Shown: positions 48,032 through 58,878, counted from the first letter of the stretch. The stretch is 64,000 nucleotides of DNA from Paracoccaceae bacterium (GCA_019454225.1 CP075370.1:186001-250000); one strand, 5' to 3'. Notes: generated by a model not told the origin, from the sequence alone. Made by a program: numbers and translations.

Positions 48032-49030
48032 TCACGCCGCGCGCGCGCGCACGCCGGGCCCCAGATGCAGCCGCAGCGGCACGGCATCAATGGCGGCCAG
48101 ACACTCCGCTGACCCGACCGGCAGGGCGCATCCGTCCGCCAGGATGACATCTGCACCCGGCGACGCGTCAGGTGCGAGCGTCAGAGAAACGCCTGTCACC
48201 GGTGCCGATCGCGGATCCGACAGCGCGGCCTCGCGACCGGCAAGATGACCGGCCCTGGCCATCACAGCCTCGCAGCCGAACAGGTATTCCACGCCTACGC
48301 CGGCCAACCGGACCGGCTGGACTGCCGAAACGAGCAGATCGGCGCTGCGCCCGAACCAGGGCGCCCGCAGGCGGACAGGCGCGCGCGTTCCGGCTGCCGG
48401 TGTGTCGATCCTTTCGGTCCGCAGCAGCGGTCGCGGACCGGCAAGCGTGCTGACCACATCTCCCGCGCGCAGCCGCGCGGCGGCGCGGGGTCCTGCGGGC
48501 GTGGCAACCGGCGTGGCGGGACCGATCCAGGGGATCGGCGCGGGAACGGCCATTCCGTCCGCAAAGCCGAACCACAGGACAGCCGGATGCCTGACGATCC
48601 CGCCGCCCGTCCCGCTGGCCAGTGCGGCGGCACCAAGAACGGCGATGCTGGCCGGATCGGTCGCGATACCGCCGCGCCCCCGCGCCGCGCGGGTTGCACC
48701 GGGCTCCGGTGGCACCAGACGAAGCATCCAGCCGCCGCAGTCAGGTGCGCAGGTCATCACGATCTGCCCTGTTCCCGTAAGCGCAAGCCCCTCGGTTCCG
48801 GGCAGCCTCGCGCGCAGGGTCCGCCCACCTTGCCGCAAGAGCATGGAAATTCCCGTGTCGGGATCAGCCAGAACCGAAAGCGCGGCGTCAGCCGACGGGG
48901 TTCGCCAGTCGAGCGCCACCGCCGGCCCGCGCAGCGGCAGGTCAAGCTCCATCGCGAAGGTCAGACCCTGGTCAGCCGCAGGGATCGTCGCACCCGCCGC
49001 GCCGGAAAGGGCGATCCATCCGCCAGCCAT
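48032..49030 (-). CDS. Hint-domain-like protein lacking the catalytic cysteine
   Basis: 332 aa. N-terminal beta-rich region (~1-175) like the LamG/jelly-roll part of Rhodobacterales Hint proteins. The Hint-type segment at ~185-290 begins TPVATPAGPRAAARLRAGDV, where active relatives have Cys-Phe-x-x-Gly-Thr. So the self-splicing nucleophile is absent, and the GDVVSTLAGPRPLLR and VSAVQPVRLAGVGVEYLFG core survives. It follows the intact Hint protein by three bases on the same strand. Probably a diverged structural copy; no secretion signal was recognised. Confidence 0.75.
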   Translation of the reverse strand: MAGGWIALSGAAGATIPAADQGLTFAMELDLPLRGPAVALDWRTPSADAALSVLADPDTGISMLLRQGGRTLRARLPGTEGLALTGTGQIVMTCAPDCGGWMLRLVPPEPGATRAARGRGGIATDPASIAVLGAAALASGTGGGIVRHPAVLWFGFADGMAVPAPIPWIGPATPVATPAGPRAAARLRAGDVVSTLAGPRPLLRTERIDTPAAGTRAPVRLRAPWFGRSADLLVSAVQPVRLAGVGVEYLFGCEAVMARAGHLAGREAALSDPRSAPVTGVSLTLAPDASPGADVILADGCALPVGSAECLAAIDAVPLRLHLGPGVRARAA

Positions 49031-49033
49031 GTC

Positions 49034-50617
49034 TCAGGCCGCCCGCGCTGCCGCGAACAGGGCGCGCACCTCGTGCGACCGCAGCGCCCTGCGCGCGGCA
49101 ACCGGAAAGCCCGTGCCGCGGGCGGGGTCCAGTTCGGGAAAGACCGCAGCAATCTCGGCCATCGCCTGGGCTTCGACCAGGGTCTCGACCTGCGGCCCCG
49201 GCAGGAAGCTTTCGGTCGCCAACCCGTCCGAGAACACCACCTCGTGCCTGTCGAACAGCATGTGGACATAGGTGACCTCGGCTGAGGGCACCCGGCGCAC
49301 GGCCCGCCCGTCCACCAGATCCTTCGCCGCGACCAGCACGTCTGTTTCCCCGAACAGCAGTTCCGCCAGCGGGTCGCGCACCAGGATCCGATGCTGAGGC
49401 GAGACCATCAGGCGACCGTGTGTCCCAAAGGTGCCCGGGCGGATCAGCACCGGCGCCAGATCGCCCGAGCCATCGACGGTGCGGCAGCCGATCCAGCGAA
49501 GCGGTTGATCCCCATTGTCCAGGGTGCAGACCAGATCGCCGGGCAACAGCGTCTCGACCGGACGATCACCGGCAGGGGTCCGAATCTGCGTTCCCGCGAC
49601 AAAGCACGGAATCTGCGTCAGCGTGACTAGGCCGACGTCGATGTTCCCCAGATTGTCCTTCACCTGGTACGTGAAGGTCTTGGATTCGATCTGGCCGTCC
49701 CCGATCAGCGTCAGCTGGCCGTTCGCACCCACCTGTATCTGCTGTCCGGACGGCAGGGTGACGACCGAACCGACCTGAACCACCACGCCGTTGATATGGG
49801 TGAGTGTCAGCGTGCTGCCTGGCTGCTTGATATCATTTGCCAGGACATCCACGGTCCCCTGACCCGTGGCATAGTATTGCACGGTGTCGGTGCGGGCCAC
49901 GAGGCGGGTCTGCACACTGTCGGCCGCGATGAGCAGGTTTGAATCGTACTGCGCATCGGAAGTGTCGGCGATGCCGATCCGGATGGAGTTCACGACGCCC
50001 GGATTGACCTTCATTGTCAGGGTCATGGTCAGGGTGAAACCATCCATCTCGGTGTTGTAGGCGTCGTTCATGTTCGAGATGAACAGGTTCTCCTGGGTGT
50101 TGCCGTTGATGTTGTTCACGGCGATGGTGCCGTTCCCCACCTCGACGGGCACATGGCTGCCGTTCACCCAGACACCGACGACATCATTGTACTGGCTGTT
50201 GACGTATTCGGGGTACTCCTCGGAGGCAAAGACGAAGCGGATCGTCATGTATTCGCCCTGCGGAATGAAGTCGGCATTCAGCCAGACCCCGTCATAGGTG
50301 CGCGCGCCGGCGATGGCGTTGAACAGCGAATTGTTGTCCGAGGTGCCCGACGTATCGGTCGAGGTTTGCGTGCTGCGGTTCGGATCGCCGCTCGACTGCG
50401 TGAAGTCGGTGATCCGGCCCGTTGACAGGATGACCCCGCTGTTCGACGGCACCACCCCGGGCGACAACTGGCCGTTCGCATAGAGCCCGGCCGAGGTATT
50501 GCTGTTGGACACGTTCAACGACGCGCCGGTGACCGTTACGCCTGCGCCGAAGATCGTTTGTGCCATCGTCATCGCCGTGACGTTGGTCGTGTAGCTCAGC
50601 TCTGCGCCTGTCGCCAT
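49034..50617 (-). CDS. Choice-of-anchor L protein with C-terminal Hint (hedgehog/intein) domain
   Basis: 527 aa. Residues ~10-210 form the choice-of-anchor L type beta domain: [12 protein letters not shown], then [21 protein letters not shown] bacterial Ig-like/linker stretch follows to ~340. The Hint domain starts [20 protein letters not shown] with catalytic Cys, then [18 protein letters not shown] and VSPQHRILV (His of the TxxH-type block). The Hint module can self-cleave and may anchor or process the surface domain. Start ATG at 50617 is chosen; a frame to 50665 extends it. Secreted or surface location is inferred; no Sec signal. Confidence 0.88.
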   Translation of the reverse strand: MATGAELSYTTNVTAMTMAQTIFGAGVTVTGASLNVSNSNTSAGLYANGQLSPGVVPSNSGVILSTGRITDFTQSSGDPNRSTQTSTDTSGTSDNNSLFNAIAGARTYDGVWLNADFIPQGEYMTIRFVFASEEYPEYVNSQYNDVVGVWVNGSHVPVEVGNGTIAVNNINGNTQENLFISNMNDAYNTEMDGFTLTMTLTMKVNPGVVNSIRIGIADTSDAQYDSNLLIAADSVQTRLVARTDTVQYYATGQGTVDVLANDIKQPGSTLTLTHINGVVVQVGSVVTLPSGQQIQVGANGQLTLIGDGQIESKTFTYQVKDNLGNIDVGLVTLTQIPCFVAGTQIRTPAGDRPVETLLPGDLVCTLDNGDQPLRWIGCRTVDGSGDLAPVLIRPGTFGTHGRLMVSPQHRILVRDPLAELLFGETDVLVAAKDLVDGRAVRRVPSAEVTYVHMLFDRHEVVFSDGLATESFLPGPQVETLVEAQAMAEIAAVFPELDPARGTGFPVAARRALRSHEVRALFAAARAA

Positions 50618-50984
50618 GCCTGCCCGCCCCCGGGTCCGCGACGACGCAACCGACGACGCCCGCACTGTCCTGCACGCTGCCGCAAAACGACATGGCGCAA
50701 GTGACGGGTCGCATGCTTCCTGCTCGAAGCGGGGGCGCTTTGGCCCCTCGTCTGTCCGGCCTCACGGACGTTATTGTATGCACGACTATATCCACGAAGC
50801 GCCGCAAGTCATCCGCAATCCCGCCATAGTTGCGACCAGGGTTCGCGCCGGTTGCCTACCGGCAACACCGTCCTGCCAGCCGGTCACCAGGCGGACGGCC
50901 CGATACTCGCAATCATGCGGGCGCGCGGCTTGCCGCAACAGGCGACCGCCTGTATCGCTGCCCAGTCCCCAGACGGAGCCGACG
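50618..50984. other. Divergent intergenic region before dapE
   Basis: 367 bases between the Hint gene and dapE, which diverge. It holds an AT-richer patch at ~50770-50795 (ATTGTA, ACTATA) that may serve the Hint gene promoter, and a short stem GTCCG-6-CGGAC at about 50755-50770. I see no gene. The dapE frame is open through it but lacks similarity. Confidence 0.4.
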
Positions 50985-52133
50985 ATGTCCCCACCACTCG
51001 ATCCCGCCGCGCTGACTGCCGACCTGATCCGGTGCCCGTCGGTCACCCCGGAAGAGGGTGGCGCATTGCAGTTGCTGGAGCGCATCCTCTCGAACGGGGG
51101 TTTCCTCTGCACGCGGGTGGATCGGGGGGGCGTGCCGAACCTGTTTGCCCGCTGGGGGCGGCGGGGCGCGAACCGCACATTCGGATTCAATGGTCATACC
51201 GATGTCGTTCCGGTCGGCGATGCCGCCGCATGGACGCATGATCCGTTCGGTGCAGAGGTTTTCGAGGGCTGGATGTATGGCCGCGGGGCCTGCGACATGA
51301 AATCGGGCGTCGCCGCGTTCGTCGCGGCTGCGGTGGATTTCGTGCGGGAAACGCCACCCGACGGCGCGGTGATCCTGACGATCACGGGCGACGAGGAAGG
51401 CGAGGGAAAGCACGGCACCCGCGCCCTGCTGGACTGGATGGCGGAGAACGGCGAGACGATGACACATTGCCTGGTCGGTGAGCCGACCTGCCCGAACGTC
51501 TTTGGCGAGATGATGAAGATCGGTCGGCGCGGGTCTCTGACCGCCCGCGTCGTGGCGCGGGGGATACAGGGACACTCGGCCTATCCGCATCGCGCGAAGA
51601 ACGCGGCCGAGGCGATGGTGGGCTTTCTTGCCGGCCTCAAGGCAGAAGTTCTGGACACCGGCACGCCGCATTTCGACATGTCGACGCTTGCCGTCACCAC
51701 CATCGACACCGGAAACCCTGCCTCGAATGTGATTCCGGCGACCTGCGGCGCCACGGTCAACATCCGCTTCAACGACATGCACTCTGGCTCGAGCCTGTCG
51801 GACTGGCTGCGGGCCCGGGCGCAGGTGGTTGCGGCCGAAACGGGCGTGGCACTTGATGTGGCCGTTTCGGTATCGGGCGAAAGCTTTCTGACCCCGCCTG
51901 GCGAATTGTCGGCCCTTGTGGCACGGGCCGTACAGGCCGAAACCGGCGTCACGCCGGAACCGTCCACAACGGGCGGCACATCGGACGCCCGGTTCGTCAA
52001 GGATCATTGCCCGGTGGTCGAGTTCGGACTGGTCGGGCAGAGCATGCACCAGGTGGACGAACGGGTAGAGGTGGCGCAGATCCATGCGCTCAAGCGGGTC
52101 TATGGCCGCATAATGCGGGACTATTTCGCATGA
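50985..52133 (+). CDS. dapE: Succinyl-diaminopimelate desuccinylase
   Basis: 382 aa from ATG at 50985 (GGAG seven bases upstream). M20 metallopeptidase fold: [14 protein letters not shown] with zinc ligand His, [20 protein letters not shown] with the catalytic Glu, and the dimerisation domain with [13 protein letters not shown]. It releases diaminopimelate from its succinyl form in lysine/peptidoglycan synthesis. Overlaps the acetyltransferase gene by 4 bases. Confidence 0.96.
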   Translation: MSPPLDPAALTADLIRCPSVTPEEGGALQLLERILSNGGFLCTRVDRGGVPNLFARWGRRGANRTFGFNGHTDVVPVGDAAAWTHDPFGAEVFEGWMYGRGACDMKSGVAAFVAAAVDFVRETPPDGAVILTITGDEEGEGKHGTRALLDWMAENGETMTHCLVGEPTCPNVFGEMMKIGRRGSLTARVVARGIQGHSAYPHRAKNAAEAMVGFLAGLKAEVLDTGTPHFDMSTLAVTTIDTGNPASNVIPATCGATVNIRFNDMHSGSSLSDWLRARAQVVAAETGVALDVAVSVSGESFLTPPGELSALVARAVQAETGVTPEPSTTGGTSDARFVKDHCPVVEFGLVGQSMHQVDERVEVAQIHALKRVYGRIMRDYFA

Positions 52134-52552
52134 ACGCCTCGATTGCCGAAACCTGCGACATCGCCGCATGCCGTGCGCTGCGGCGGGTGGTGTTCATCGA
52201 GGAACAGGGCGTCAGCGAGGCCGACGAGATCGATGCCCATGACGATGACGCGACGCATCTGCTGGCCACCGTCGGCGGGCAGGCGGTCGGCACGGCGCGC
52301 ATCCTGTGGCAGGGCGACACGGCGAAGGTGGGCCGGGTCTGCGTGCTGGCCCCGATGCGCGGAACGGGGCTGGGCGCTGCCCTGATCCGGACGGCGGTGA
52401 CCGCGGCGCGTGCTCGGCCGGGGACGACCCGAGTGAAACTGGGGGCGCAGACCCACGCCGTCGGGTTCTACGAACGGCTGGGTTTCGCCGCCAGTGGCGC
52501 AGAATACCTCGATGCGGGCATCCCGCACATCGACATGGTTCTGGCGCTCTGA
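52130..52552 (+). CDS. GNAT-family N-acetyltransferase
   Basis: 140 aa from the ATG overlapping the dapE stop. Motifs: [18 protein letters not shown] near the start, then the acetyl-CoA-binding [20 protein letters not shown] (R/Q-x-x-G-x-G/A) and [13 protein letters not shown]. Typical of the ElaA/YjdJ-like small GNAT group. Acceptor unknown. Translational coupling with dapE may be incidental. Confidence 0.9.
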   Translation: MNASIAETCDIAACRALRRVVFIEEQGVSEADEIDAHDDDATHLLATVGGQAVGTARILWQGDTAKVGRVCVLAPMRGTGLGAALIRTAVTAARARPGTTRVKLGAQTHAVGFYERLGFAASGAEYLDAGIPHIDMVLAL

Positions 52553-52556
52553 CGGG

Positions 52557-54260
52557 TCAGCCGATCACCTCGAACCGGTCGACATCGACCAATCCGTGAT
52601 CGGTGATCTTGAGGTGCGGGATGACAGGCAGGCACAGGAAGGCCAGTTGCAGGAACGGTTCATCCAGCACCACGCCCAGCGACCGCGCGGCAGCACGCAG
52701 GGCAACCAGCCGGTCGCGCACCGTCTCGAACGGATCGAGGCTCATCAGCCCGGCGACCGGCAAAGCCAGTTCCGCAAGGACCATACCCCCGGCCGCAACG
52801 ACGAACCCCCCCTCGATCTGGCCCAGGCGGTTTGCGGCCAGTGCCATGTCGGCGGCGTCGGCACCGACGACCGCGATGTTGTGGTGATCATGGCAGACGG
52901 TCGAGGCGATGGCCCCCCGCTGCATCCCGAAACCCCGGACAAACCCGGTGGCGATGCGGCCGTTGACCCCGTGGCGCTCGATGACCGCGATCTTCATCAG
53001 ATCGCGGGAGGGATCGGGGCGCTTGTCGCCGTTCTCCGGGTCGATGGTCTCGGTCAGGTGCTGCGTGATGATCTTGCCCGGCACGATGCCGATGACCGGC
53101 GTTTCCGGCAGGTTGCCCCCCGTGCGAAAGCTGCCGGCCGTTACCCGCGGCGCCTTGACGGAATGGCGGGCGACCGGCTCGACCAGTTCGCGCAAGGCAA
53201 ACGCGGCATCATCCGCAACAATACCGCCCGCAAGCACCAACGAGGCGTGGCAGCCGGCCAGGCTGTCGATCACCGCGATGTCCGCGCGCTTTCCGGGTGC
53301 GATCAGGCCGCGATCCTTGAGGCCAAAGGCCTCGGCCGCCGACAGGCTGGCCGCGCGATAGACCGCCAGAGGCGGTGCGCCCTGTGCGATGGCCCAGCGG
53401 ATCATGTGATCGAGGTGACCATGTTCGGCGATGTCGAGCGGATTGCGATCATCCGTGCACAGGCACAGATAGGGCGACAGCCGCTCGGTGAGCAGCGGCC
53501 AGAGCGCCGCCAGGTCCTTTGAAACCGACCCCTCGCGGATCAGCACGCGCATGCCCTTGCGCAGCTTCTCCATCGCCTCGTCCGCGGTCGTCGCCTCATG
53601 CTCGGTGCGGATGCCCGCGGCGATATAGCCATTCAGATCGACCCCGCTCAGCAGCGGCGCATGGCCATCGACATGGCGGCCATGGAATGCCTCGAGCTTT
53701 GCCATGCAGCCGGGGTCGCGCATCAGGACGCCGGGAAAGTTCATGAACTCCGCAAGCCCGATGACGCGCGGATGGTCCATCAATGGCACAAGATCGGCCG
53801 CCTCCAGGCGGGCACCCGCAGTTTCCATATGGGTGGAGGGCACGCATGAGGACAGCTGCACCCGGATGTCCATGAGCGTTCGGGAACTGGCACGCAGGAA
53901 ATAGTCAATCCCGGCGAGGCCACAGACATTGGCGATCTCGTGCGGATCGCAGATCGCGGTGGTGATGCCGCGCGGCAGGACGCATCGATCAAACTCGAAG
54001 GGTGTGACCAGCGAGGATTCGATGTGAAGGTGCGTGTCGATGAACCCGGGTACCAGGACGCGGCCCGCTACACTGATCTCGCGCCTGCCCCGGTAGGTGC
54101 CGAAGGTGCCGACGATCATGTCACCGCAGATTGCCACGTCGGTTTCGACCAGTTCGCCCGTGATCAGATCGAACATCCGGCCGCCCTTCAGCACCAGATC
54201 GGCGGGGGTTTCGCCACGGCCCTGAGCGATGCGTTCGGAAACGGGGGCGGCAAGCGTCAT
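52557..54260 (-). CDS. ade: Adenine deaminase
   Basis: 567 aa from ATG at 54260 (AGGGG upstream); the frame to 54323 is rejected. Amidohydrolase fold with metal-site [13 protein letters not shown] and CDPHEIANV, the C-terminal [18 protein letters not shown], and a length typical of bacterial AdeC. It converts adenine to hypoxanthine with ammonia release, using Fe/Mn. Convergent with the acetyltransferase gene four bases away. Confidence 0.95.
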   Translation of the reverse strand: MTLAAPVSERIAQGRGETPADLVLKGGRMFDLITGELVETDVAICGDMIVGTFGTYRGRREISVAGRVLVPGFIDTHLHIESSLVTPFEFDRCVLPRGITTAICDPHEIANVCGLAGIDYFLRASSRTLMDIRVQLSSCVPSTHMETAGARLEAADLVPLMDHPRVIGLAEFMNFPGVLMRDPGCMAKLEAFHGRHVDGHAPLLSGVDLNGYIAAGIRTEHEATTADEAMEKLRKGMRVLIREGSVSKDLAALWPLLTERLSPYLCLCTDDRNPLDIAEHGHLDHMIRWAIAQGAPPLAVYRAASLSAAEAFGLKDRGLIAPGKRADIAVIDSLAGCHASLVLAGGIVADDAAFALRELVEPVARHSVKAPRVTAGSFRTGGNLPETPVIGIVPGKIITQHLTETIDPENGDKRPDPSRDLMKIAVIERHGVNGRIATGFVRGFGMQRGAIASTVCHDHHNIAVVGADAADMALAANRLGQIEGGFVVAAGGMVLAELALPVAGLMSLDPFETVRDRLVALRAAARSLGVVLDEPFLQLAFLCLPVIPHLKITDHGLVDVDRFEVIG

Positions 54261-54596
54261 GATGGAACCCCTGGCGGTTGACACGGGCATCCTGACGGAA
54301 AAGCCCGCCGATGCCAGCCCCATCCGATCCTTTCAAGGAGTGAAATTGCTCGCCAGCAGGTCGAGGATTCCACCAGTGCCGCTGCACATGTCCGCACCAG
54401 AACGCCGGCGCGGCACATCCCGACCCGGGTCGGGTGATGGAAGACCTCGCCATGCCGTTGCCTCCACCACAAGACATGCCGGGAAAGCCCGCAGGATCAG
54501 GGGCTTTGCCGGAGTGACATCTGTTCTGCCGCGATTTCTTCATGGAAGGCCGGAGCTTAAATTGCACTTGGCGCGGCGATATGGAACACAGCGCCT
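54261..54596. other. Gene-free divergent region between ade and the EamA gene
   Basis: 336 bases. A perfect 16-bp palindrome CCCGACCCGGGTCGGG lies at 54419-54434 and could be a hairpin or operator. A TTGCAC hexamer at 54562-54567 is a weak -35 for the transporter gene. No coding frame with recognisable product; no riboswitch-like structure was identified. Confidence 0.4.
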
Positions 54597-55517
54597 ATGC
54601 GTCCCCTGCGTGGCATCCTGCTCAAGCTCGGCGCCGTCGTCGTGTTCATCGTGATGGCGGCGTTGATCAAATCCGTTTCCGCCCGTGTGCCCCCCGGCGA
54701 GACGGTGTTCTTCCGCTCCTTCTTTGCCATTCCGGTGATCGTGGCATGGCTCGCGTGGCATGGAGAGCTTGCCACAGGGTTCCGCGTCGTGAACCCGCTG
54801 GCGCATTTCTGGCGCGGTCTGGTTGGTACGATGGCGATGGGGCTGGGCTTTGCGGGCCTTGCCTTCCTGCCGCTTCCCGAGGTCACGGCACTGGGCTATG
54901 CCGCGCCCCTGCTGACGGTCGTATTCGCCGCCATGTTCCTGGGCGAGGACGTGCGCACCTTCCGCATCTCGATGGTGATCCTTGGCATGATCGGGGTGTT
55001 GATCGTGCTTGCACCTCGCCTGACGCTGATCTCGGGCGAAACCGTGCGCGCCACCGAGGCCTTCGGGGCCCTGCTGGTTCTGGGCGGCGCCGTCTTTGCG
55101 GCGCTTGCACAGGTTTTCATCCGAAAGCTGGTGCAGACCGAGGCGACATCGGCCATCGTCTTCTGGTTCTCGCTGACGGCATCGGGTCTGGCCCTGGTGA
55201 CACTGCCTTTCGGCTGGGTCTGGCCGACCCCGGCCGAGGCGGCAATCCTGGTGACTTGCGGGCTGATGGGTGGCGTCGGTCAGATCATGCTGACATCGGC
55301 ATACCGGTACGCCGATGCCTCGGTCGTGGCACCCTTCGACTACGCCTCGATGATCTTCGCGCTCGCCATCGGCTACTGGGCCTTCGGCGAGGTACCGACA
55401 CGCACGATGCTCGGTGGCGCAGCGCTCGTGATCCTCGCAGGTGTTCTGATCATCTGGCGCGAACGGCGGCTGGGCCTGGAACGCGCGCGGCAACGCAAGG
55501 CGATGACGCCGCAATAG
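54597..55517 (+). CDS. EamA-type drug/metabolite transporter
   Basis: 306 aa with ten predicted membrane helices in two EamA halves (residues ~8-140 and ~155-290). Conserved features include LGYAAPLLTVVFAAMFLGED near the end of the first half and DYASMIFALAIGYWAFGE in the second. DMT-superfamily exporters of this type efflux amino acids or metabolites. Substrate not known. No strong ribosome-binding site before the ATG. Confidence 0.9.
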   Translation: MRPLRGILLKLGAVVVFIVMAALIKSVSARVPPGETVFFRSFFAIPVIVAWLAWHGELATGFRVVNPLAHFWRGLVGTMAMGLGFAGLAFLPLPEVTALGYAAPLLTVVFAAMFLGEDVRTFRISMVILGMIGVLIVLAPRLTLISGETVRATEAFGALLVLGGAVFAALAQVFIRKLVQTEATSAIVFWFSLTASGLALVTLPFGWVWPTPAEAAILVTCGLMGGVGQIMLTSAYRYADASVVAPFDYASMIFALAIGYWAFGEVPTRTMLGGAALVILAGVLIIWRERRLGLERARQRKAMTPQ

Positions 55518-55570
55518 GCCGCCTGCCCCCGCTGCCTGCGCCTTTCGGACGCAATCGACCCGACCTTGCC

Positions 55571-55599
55571 TTGACAGACCGCTGCCCGTCTTACAGGTA
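55571..55599 (+). promoter_or_regulatory. Predicted promoter of the mrp operon
   Basis: A perfect TTGACA at 55571-55576 is followed by a TACAGG-like -10 after 15 bases (55592-55597), a short spacing. It is 98 bases before mrpA and after the EamA gene, so it is the best candidate for the antiporter operon. The -10 match is modest. Confidence 0.4.
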
Positions 55600-55607
55600 A
55601 AGGGCGC

Positions 55608-55655
55608 ATGGCGGCCCGCATAATGACGGGCCGCCTGACTTTATCTGACGGATAG
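55608..55655 (+). CDS. Possible 15-aa leader ORF with embedded hairpin in the mrp leader
   Basis: ATG with AAGGG 3 bases upstream opens a 15-codon frame ending TAG, 18 bases before mrpA. The segment contains a perfect inverted repeat (GGCGGCCCG, 8-base loop, CGGGCCGCC; 55610-55635). This could be a translated leader or simply the terminator of the EamA transcript with a TTTAT tail. Translation not shown. Confidence 0.25.
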   Translation: MAARIMTGRLTLSDG

Positions 55656-55673
55656 CGAGAGAGCGGTTTGCCG

Positions 55674-58523
55674 ATGTCCCTTGCCCTGATCGCGGCACTG
55701 CCCTTCATCGGGGCGCTTCTGCCCGGCCTCATGATCCGCGCCGGGCGCAACGCCTGCGCAATCGCTGCCGGATCGGCCACGACGCTCGCATTGATCCTGC
55801 TGGGTCTGAATGCACCGGCGATATTTCGCGGCGAGGTGATCCAGTGGCGGGCAGAATGGCTGCCCGGGCTGGGTCTGAACGCCAACTTCTTTCTCGATGG
55901 GCTTGGCCTGCTGTTCGCGGGGCTGATCCTGGGGATTGGCCTTCTGATCATCCTCTATGCCCGCTTCTACCTGTCGAAATCCGACCCGATGGGGCAGTTC
56001 TACACCTATCTCATGCTGTTCCAGGGCGCGATGGTCGGCATCGTCCTGTCCGACAACATCCTTTTGCTGCTGATCTTCTGGGAACTGACCTCGCTGTCGT
56101 CGTTCCTGTTGATCGGCTACTGGAAGCACCTGCCCGAAGGTCGACAGGGCGCGCGCATGGCACTTACCGTGACGGGGTCGGGCGGACTTGCGATGATTGC
56201 CGGCATGCTGATCCTGGGAAACATCGCAGGGTCTTACGACCTGTCGGTGATCCTGACGCAGAAGGAGCTTATTCAGGCGTCGGAATGGTATCTGCCCGCG
56301 CTCATCCTGATCCTGCTGGGGTGCTTCACCAAATCGGCACAGTTCCCGTTCCATTTCTGGCTGCCGCACGCCATGGCCGCGCCCACACCCGTGTCGGCCT
56401 ACCTGCATTCGGCCACGATGGTGAAAGCCGGCCTGTTCCTGATGGCGCGGATGTGGCCGGTTCTGGCGGGGACCGAGGCATGGTTCCTGATCGTTTCGAC
56501 GGCCGGGCTGATCACCATGGTGCTGGGTGCCAAGATCGCCATCTTCAAGGACGACCTGAAGGCGCTGCTCGCATTCTCGACGGTCAGCCATCTTGGACTG
56601 ATCACCATGCTGCTGGGTCTGGGCACGCCCGAGGCGGCGGTGGTTGCCGTGTTCCACATCATCAACCATGCAACATTCAAGGCCGCGCTCTTCATGTCCG
56701 CGGGCATCGTCGACCACGAGGCACATACCCGAGACATCAGGCGCCTCGGCGGCCTGCGCGGCCTGATGCCCATCACCTTCACGATCGTCTGCATCGCGGC
56801 ACTTTCAATGGCAGGTATCCCGCCGCTCAACGGCTTCCTGTCCAAGGAAATGATGCTCGAGGAAACCGTCCACACGCTTTGGTGGAACTCGCCCTGGCTG
56901 TTGCCTGCACTCGCTACCGTCGGTGCAATGTTCTCGGTCGCCTACAGCTTCCGACTGATTGCGCATGTGTTCCTCGGGCCGCAACGCGATGACTATCCCC
57001 ACCACCCGCATGATCCGGGCTTCGGAATGTGGGCGGCGCCCGCGCTGCTTGCGGTTCTGGTGGTTCTGATTGGCCTTTTCCCGATGACCATGACCGGCGA
57101 CCTTGTGAAGGTCGTCGCCGGAGCCGTGACTGGCGAGGACATCGCTGTGAAGATCTATCACTGGCACGGGCTCGTGCCGGCCCTGTTCCTGTCGATCTTT
57201 GCTGTCGGGGCGGGCCTGATGATCCTTGGACTGCACCGGCCGCTTGCCGACCTGTGGAACCGCACCCCGCGGCCCGAGGCCAAGGCCATCTTCGATGCCG
57301 TCGTCGAGCCGCTTGCAACCCTGTCGCGCCAGACGACGGATGCACTGCATGACGGGCGGCTGACCAAGTATCTGGCCATCGCCACGATCGCAATCGTGGC
57401 GGCGGGTGCATTTGCCTTTCTCGGAGCGCCGCACCTGCCCGGCACGCGGACGATGACACCGGTGCCAGCGGTGACCGCGGTAGGCTGGGCCCTTCTGACG
57501 GGCACGTCGCTGGCACTGTTCGCATTCCATCGCAACCGGCTGCTTACACTGGTTCTCGTCGGTGTCGTGGGCCTCATGGTATCGGTGGGCTTTGCCTATT
57601 TCTCCGCCCCCGACCTGGCGCTGACGCAGATAACGGTCGAGGTCGCGACCATCGTCCTGCTGCTGCTGGCGCTGAACTTCCTGCCCAAGCACACACCGGT
57701 CGAAAGCTCGCAGGCACGACGCCTGCGTGACGGCGGCATCGCGACCGTCGCGGGCGTGGCGGTGGCGGCACTTGCCTATGCGCTGATGACGCGCGACTTC
57801 GCCTTCCCGACAATCTCGGACTACCATCTGGCGAACTCCAAGCCTGGCGGTGGCGGCACCAACGTGGTGAACGTGATCCTTGTCGACTTCCGCGGCTACG
57901 ACACCTTTGGCGAGATCATCGTGCTGGGGATCGCGGCACTCGGGATATTCGCGCTGACAGAGACGCTGCTGCGCCCGGGGCCGGCGAACGACCGGCTGCT
58001 GGCCTGGGTGCCGGACCAAAGGCGCGCGGGCGACCGCCACCCGCTGATGATGGTGGTTGCCACACGACTGATGCTGCCGATCGCGCTGATGGTTGGCGTC
58101 TACATCTTCCTGCGCGGCCATAACCAGCCGGGCGGCGGGTTCATCGCCGGGCTTGTCGTTTCGATCGCGCTTGTCATGCAGTACATGGCGAGCGGCTTTG
58201 CCTGGACACAGGCGCGCCAGCGCATCGACTATCATGCGGTGATCGGTGCCGGGGTGCTGACGGCCGGGGCATGCGGGATCGGCGCGTGGTTCTCCGGCAC
58301 ACCCTTCCTCACCTCGGCATTCGGCTACGTGAACCTGCCGCCGCTGGAAGAGTTCGAGCTTGCAACGGCGATGATCTTTGACACCGGCGTGTTCCTCTGC
58401 GTCGTCGGGGCGGTGATGCTGGCTCTTGCCTCGCTTTCGCGCCTGGCCATACGCGCGGGCGAAACGGTGAACGTGAAGCCCTTCGAGATCGACCCCTCGG
58501 CGGGGCGGAAGGCAGAGGTCTGA
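55674..58523 (+). CDS. mrpA: Mrp Na+/H+ antiporter subunit A/B fusion (MnhA-MnhB, PhaAB type)
   Basis: 949 aa from ATG at 55674 (a TTG at 55668 is in frame and closer to the GAGAG element). A NADH dehydrogenase ND5-like region (to ~residue 640) has the proton-translocation-type FWELTSLSSFLLIGYW and KSAQFPFHFWLPHAMAAPTP. The MbhD/DUF4040 domain follows, and the last ~140 residues are an MnhB domain (VGVYIFLRGHNQPGGGFIAG). The fused AB form is typical of alphaproteobacteria. It forms the core of the hetero-oligomeric antiporter that exports Na+ or K+ for H+ at high pH. Confidence 0.96.
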   Translation: MSLALIAALPFIGALLPGLMIRAGRNACAIAAGSATTLALILLGLNAPAIFRGEVIQWRAEWLPGLGLNANFFLDGLGLLFAGLILGIGLLIILYARFYLSKSDPMGQFYTYLMLFQGAMVGIVLSDNILLLLIFWELTSLSSFLLIGYWKHLPEGRQGARMALTVTGSGGLAMIAGMLILGNIAGSYDLSVILTQKELIQASEWYLPALILILLGCFTKSAQFPFHFWLPHAMAAPTPVSAYLHSATMVKAGLFLMARMWPVLAGTEAWFLIVSTAGLITMVLGAKIAIFKDDLKALLAFSTVSHLGLITMLLGLGTPEAAVVAVFHIINHATFKAALFMSAGIVDHEAHTRDIRRLGGLRGLMPITFTIVCIAALSMAGIPPLNGFLSKEMMLEETVHTLWWNSPWLLPALATVGAMFSVAYSFRLIAHVFLGPQRDDYPHHPHDPGFGMWAAPALLAVLVVLIGLFPMTMTGDLVKVVAGAVTGEDIAVKIYHWHGLVPALFLSIFAVGAGLMILGLHRPLADLWNRTPRPEAKAIFDAVVEPLATLSRQTTDALHDGRLTKYLAIATIAIVAAGAFAFLGAPHLPGTRTMTPVPAVTAVGWALLTGTSLALFAFHRNRLLTLVLVGVVGLMVSVGFAYFSAPDLALTQITVEVATIVLLLLALNFLPKHTPVESSQARRLRDGGIATVAGVAVAALAYALMTRDFAFPTISDYHLANSKPGGGGTNVVNVILVDFRGYDTFGEIIVLGIAALGIFALTETLLRPGPANDRLLAWVPDQRRAGDRHPLMMVVATRLMLPIALMVGVYIFLRGHNQPGGGFIAGLVVSIALVMQYMASGFAWTQARQRIDYHAVIGAGVLTAGACGIGAWFSGTPFLTSAFGYVNLPPLEEFELATAMIFDTGVFLCVVGAVMLALASLSRLAIRAGETVNVKPFEIDPSAGRKAEV

Positions 58524-58524
58524 C

Positions 58525-58878
58525 ATGGAAGCACTGATCGCCTCCGCCATCGGCATCATGACCGCGTCGGGTGTCTATCTGATCCTCCGCAAACGCACCT
58601 TTCCGGTGATCGTCGGGCTGGCCATGCTGACCTATGCGGTCAACGTGTTCCTGTTCATAACCGGCAGGCTTGCGATCAACTTGCCCCCTGTCATCGACTA
58701 TGCAGCACCGGGATACACCGACCCGCTGCCGCAGGCACTGGTCCTGACGGCCATCGTGATCTCGTTCGGGATGACTGCCGTGATCGTGATGATGGCGCTC
58801 GGGGCTTTCCTCGAAAAGGGCGACGACCGGGTGGATATGGACGAAACCGGCACCGATGGACCGGAGGCCGGCAAATGA
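58525..58878 (+). CDS. mrpC: Mrp antiporter subunit C
   Basis: 117 aa, NuoK-like. Three helices, with FPVIVGLAMLTYAVNVFLF and DPLPQALVLTAIVISFGMTA, the strictly conserved stretch of MnhC. Starts one base after mrpA and overlaps mrpD by 4 bases. Required for antiport complex assembly. Confidence 0.95.
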   Translation: MEALIASAIGIMTASGVYLILRKRTFPVIVGLAMLTYAVNVFLFITGRLAINLPPVIDYAAPGYTDPLPQALVLTAIVISFGMTAVIVMMALGAFLEKGDDRVDMDETGTDGPEAGK

